5,554 nucleotides of DNA, from assembly GCA_035302405.1 (NCBI GenBank), contig DATGSR010000247.1:1-5554 (forward strand), given 5' to 3'. A program made the translations under genes and the position numbers. The notes under the pieces are model-generated. The model was not told the DNA's origin. It ran no database searches and saw only the letters and a program-made list of their open reading frames with translations. Below, in pieces: positions 4,839 to 5,554 of the stretch (the stretch's first letter is position 1; each line of letters begins with the position of its first letter). This DNA comes from CALKWS01 sp035302405 (lineage in GTDB: Bacteria > Actinomycetota > Actinomycetes > Actinomycetales > Beutenbergiaceae).

Positions 4839-5554
4839 GTGATCGACCTCAAACAGTTGCGCGAAGACCCGCAGACCGCCCGCGCGAGCCAGCAAGCCCG
4901 GCAGGCCGATCCGGCCCTGGTCGACCGGGTGCTTGCCGCCGATGAACACCGCCGGGCCACCCTGACCGCGTTCGAGTCCATGCGCGCGGAACACAAAGCG
5001 CTGTCCCGCAGCATCGGCAAGGCCTCACCTGAGGAGCGACCCCAGGTGCTCGAGCGCGCCAAGCAGATGGCCGAGGAGGTCAAGGCCGCCGGGGCCGCCG
5101 CGGACCAGGCCGCGGAGGAGTTGAAGGCACTCCTGTCGGAGTTCGGCAACATCGTCCACCCCGATGTGCCCGCCGGCGGCGAAGAGGACTACGCGGTGCT
5201 GTCCACCCACGGCACACCCCGGGACTTCGACGCCGAGGGGTTCGCGCCCAGGGACCACAAGGAACTGGGCGACATCCTCGGTGCAATCGACACCGAACGC
5301 GGCGCGAAGGTCTCCGGCGCCCGGTTCTACTTCCTCACCGGGGTTGGCGCCCGGTTGGAACTGGCGATCCTCAACGCCGCGATGGACAAGGCCATCTCGG
5401 CTGGGTTCACCCCGATGATCACGCCCACCCTGGTCACTCCCAAGGTGATGGACGGCACCGGGTTCCTCGGCGCCCACGCCGCAGAGGTCTACCACCTGCC
5501 CACCGACGACCTGTACTTGGTCGGCACCAGCGAGGTGCCCCTGGCCGGCTACCA
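4839..5554 (+). CDS. serS: Seryl-tRNA synthetase, N-terminal part (C-terminus beyond window edge)
   Basis: The first 238 codons of a class II aminoacyl-tRNA synthetase are present, out of the roughly 420 usual for the family. The enzyme activates serine with ATP and charges tRNA-Ser in the cytosol. The opening MIDLKQLREDPQTARAS (1-17) is the typical SerRS start. Residues of about 27-103 form the long antiparallel coiled-coil arm that grips the tRNA-Ser variable arm. The catalytic core follows, with GARFYFLTGVGARLELAI (160-177), motif 1 around AGFTPMITPTLV (188-199) and the TSEVPLAGY segment (230-238) of the serine and ATP pocket. Motifs 2 and 3 lie outside the window. The GTG start is chosen because the family N-terminus begins there. 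No good Shine-Dalgarno sequence precedes it, and a TAGGCT seven bases upstream suggests a leaderless mRNA. A stand-alone housekeeping gene is expected. Confidence 0.96.
   Translation, partial: MIDLKQLREDPQTARASQQARQADPALVDRVLAADEHRRATLTAFESMRAEHKALSRSIGKASPEERPQVLERAKQMAEEVKAAGAAADQAAEELKALLSEFGNIVHPDVPAGGEEDYAVLSTHGTPRDFDAEGFAPRDHKELGDILGAIDTERGAKVSGARFYFLTGVGARLELAILNAAMDKAISAGFTPMITPTLVTPKVMDGTGFLGAHAAEVYHLPTDDLYLVGTSEVPLAGY

Noticed and set aside
4847..4860. Second possible sox box (CCTCAA followed by TTG) at the start of serS
   Set aside because: The half-sites are only four bases apart and the right arm is incomplete; it lies in the conserved serS N-terminal codons.

Overview
The window is high-GC DNA from an actinobacterium. 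Support comes from the strong GC bias at third codon positions, TAnnnT-type -10 elements close to start codons, the 7Fe-type FdxA ferredoxin, and a secreted or membrane-anchored protein divergent from a stand-alone pheA. A member of the Micrococcales or a related order is most likely, but this is an inference from gene style and order, not a proven placement.

Layout. (1) Bases 1-675, minus strand: the N-terminal 225 residues of an exported protein of a conserved actinobacterial family that resembles the alkaline phosphatase superfamily. It runs off the left edge. (2) Bases 781-1716, plus strand: pheA, a complete prephenate dehydratase with a C-terminal ACT domain. (3) Bases 1716-2177: a SoxR-type MerR regulator with all four [2Fe-2S] cysteines, whose start overlaps the pheA stop by one base. 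(4) Bases 2309-2339: a MerR-type promoter with a 19-bp spacer that holds a sox box, CCTCAA-N6-TTGAGG. (5) Bases 2373-2696 and 2693-3241: a two-gene operon of a 7Fe ferredoxin and a flavin-reductase-domain protein with ATGA overlap. (6) Bases 3234-3404: a convergent intergenic region with an eightfold TGACC pentanucleotide repeat, a duplicated 16-mer and a strong hairpin. (7) Bases 3405-4607, minus strand: a membrane-anchored lipid kinase of the diacylglycerol kinase family. (8) Bases 4839 to the right edge: the N-terminal 238 codons of serS.

How the genes may work together. The core of interest is bases 1716-3241. SoxR senses redox-active compounds or nitric oxide through its iron-sulfur cluster. 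Its predicted operator sits in the promoter directly downstream, so ferredoxin and flavin reductase look like a local, SoxR-switched electron-transfer pair. They could detoxify or re-reduce redox-cycling compounds, supply electrons to an unlinked oxygenase, or reset SoxR itself. SoxR is probably made from the pheA transcript by translational coupling, which would give it a housekeeping supply. The flanking genes pheA, the lipid kinase and serS are ordinary chromosomal housekeeping genes, so the redox module looks like an accessory insert in a core neighbourhood.
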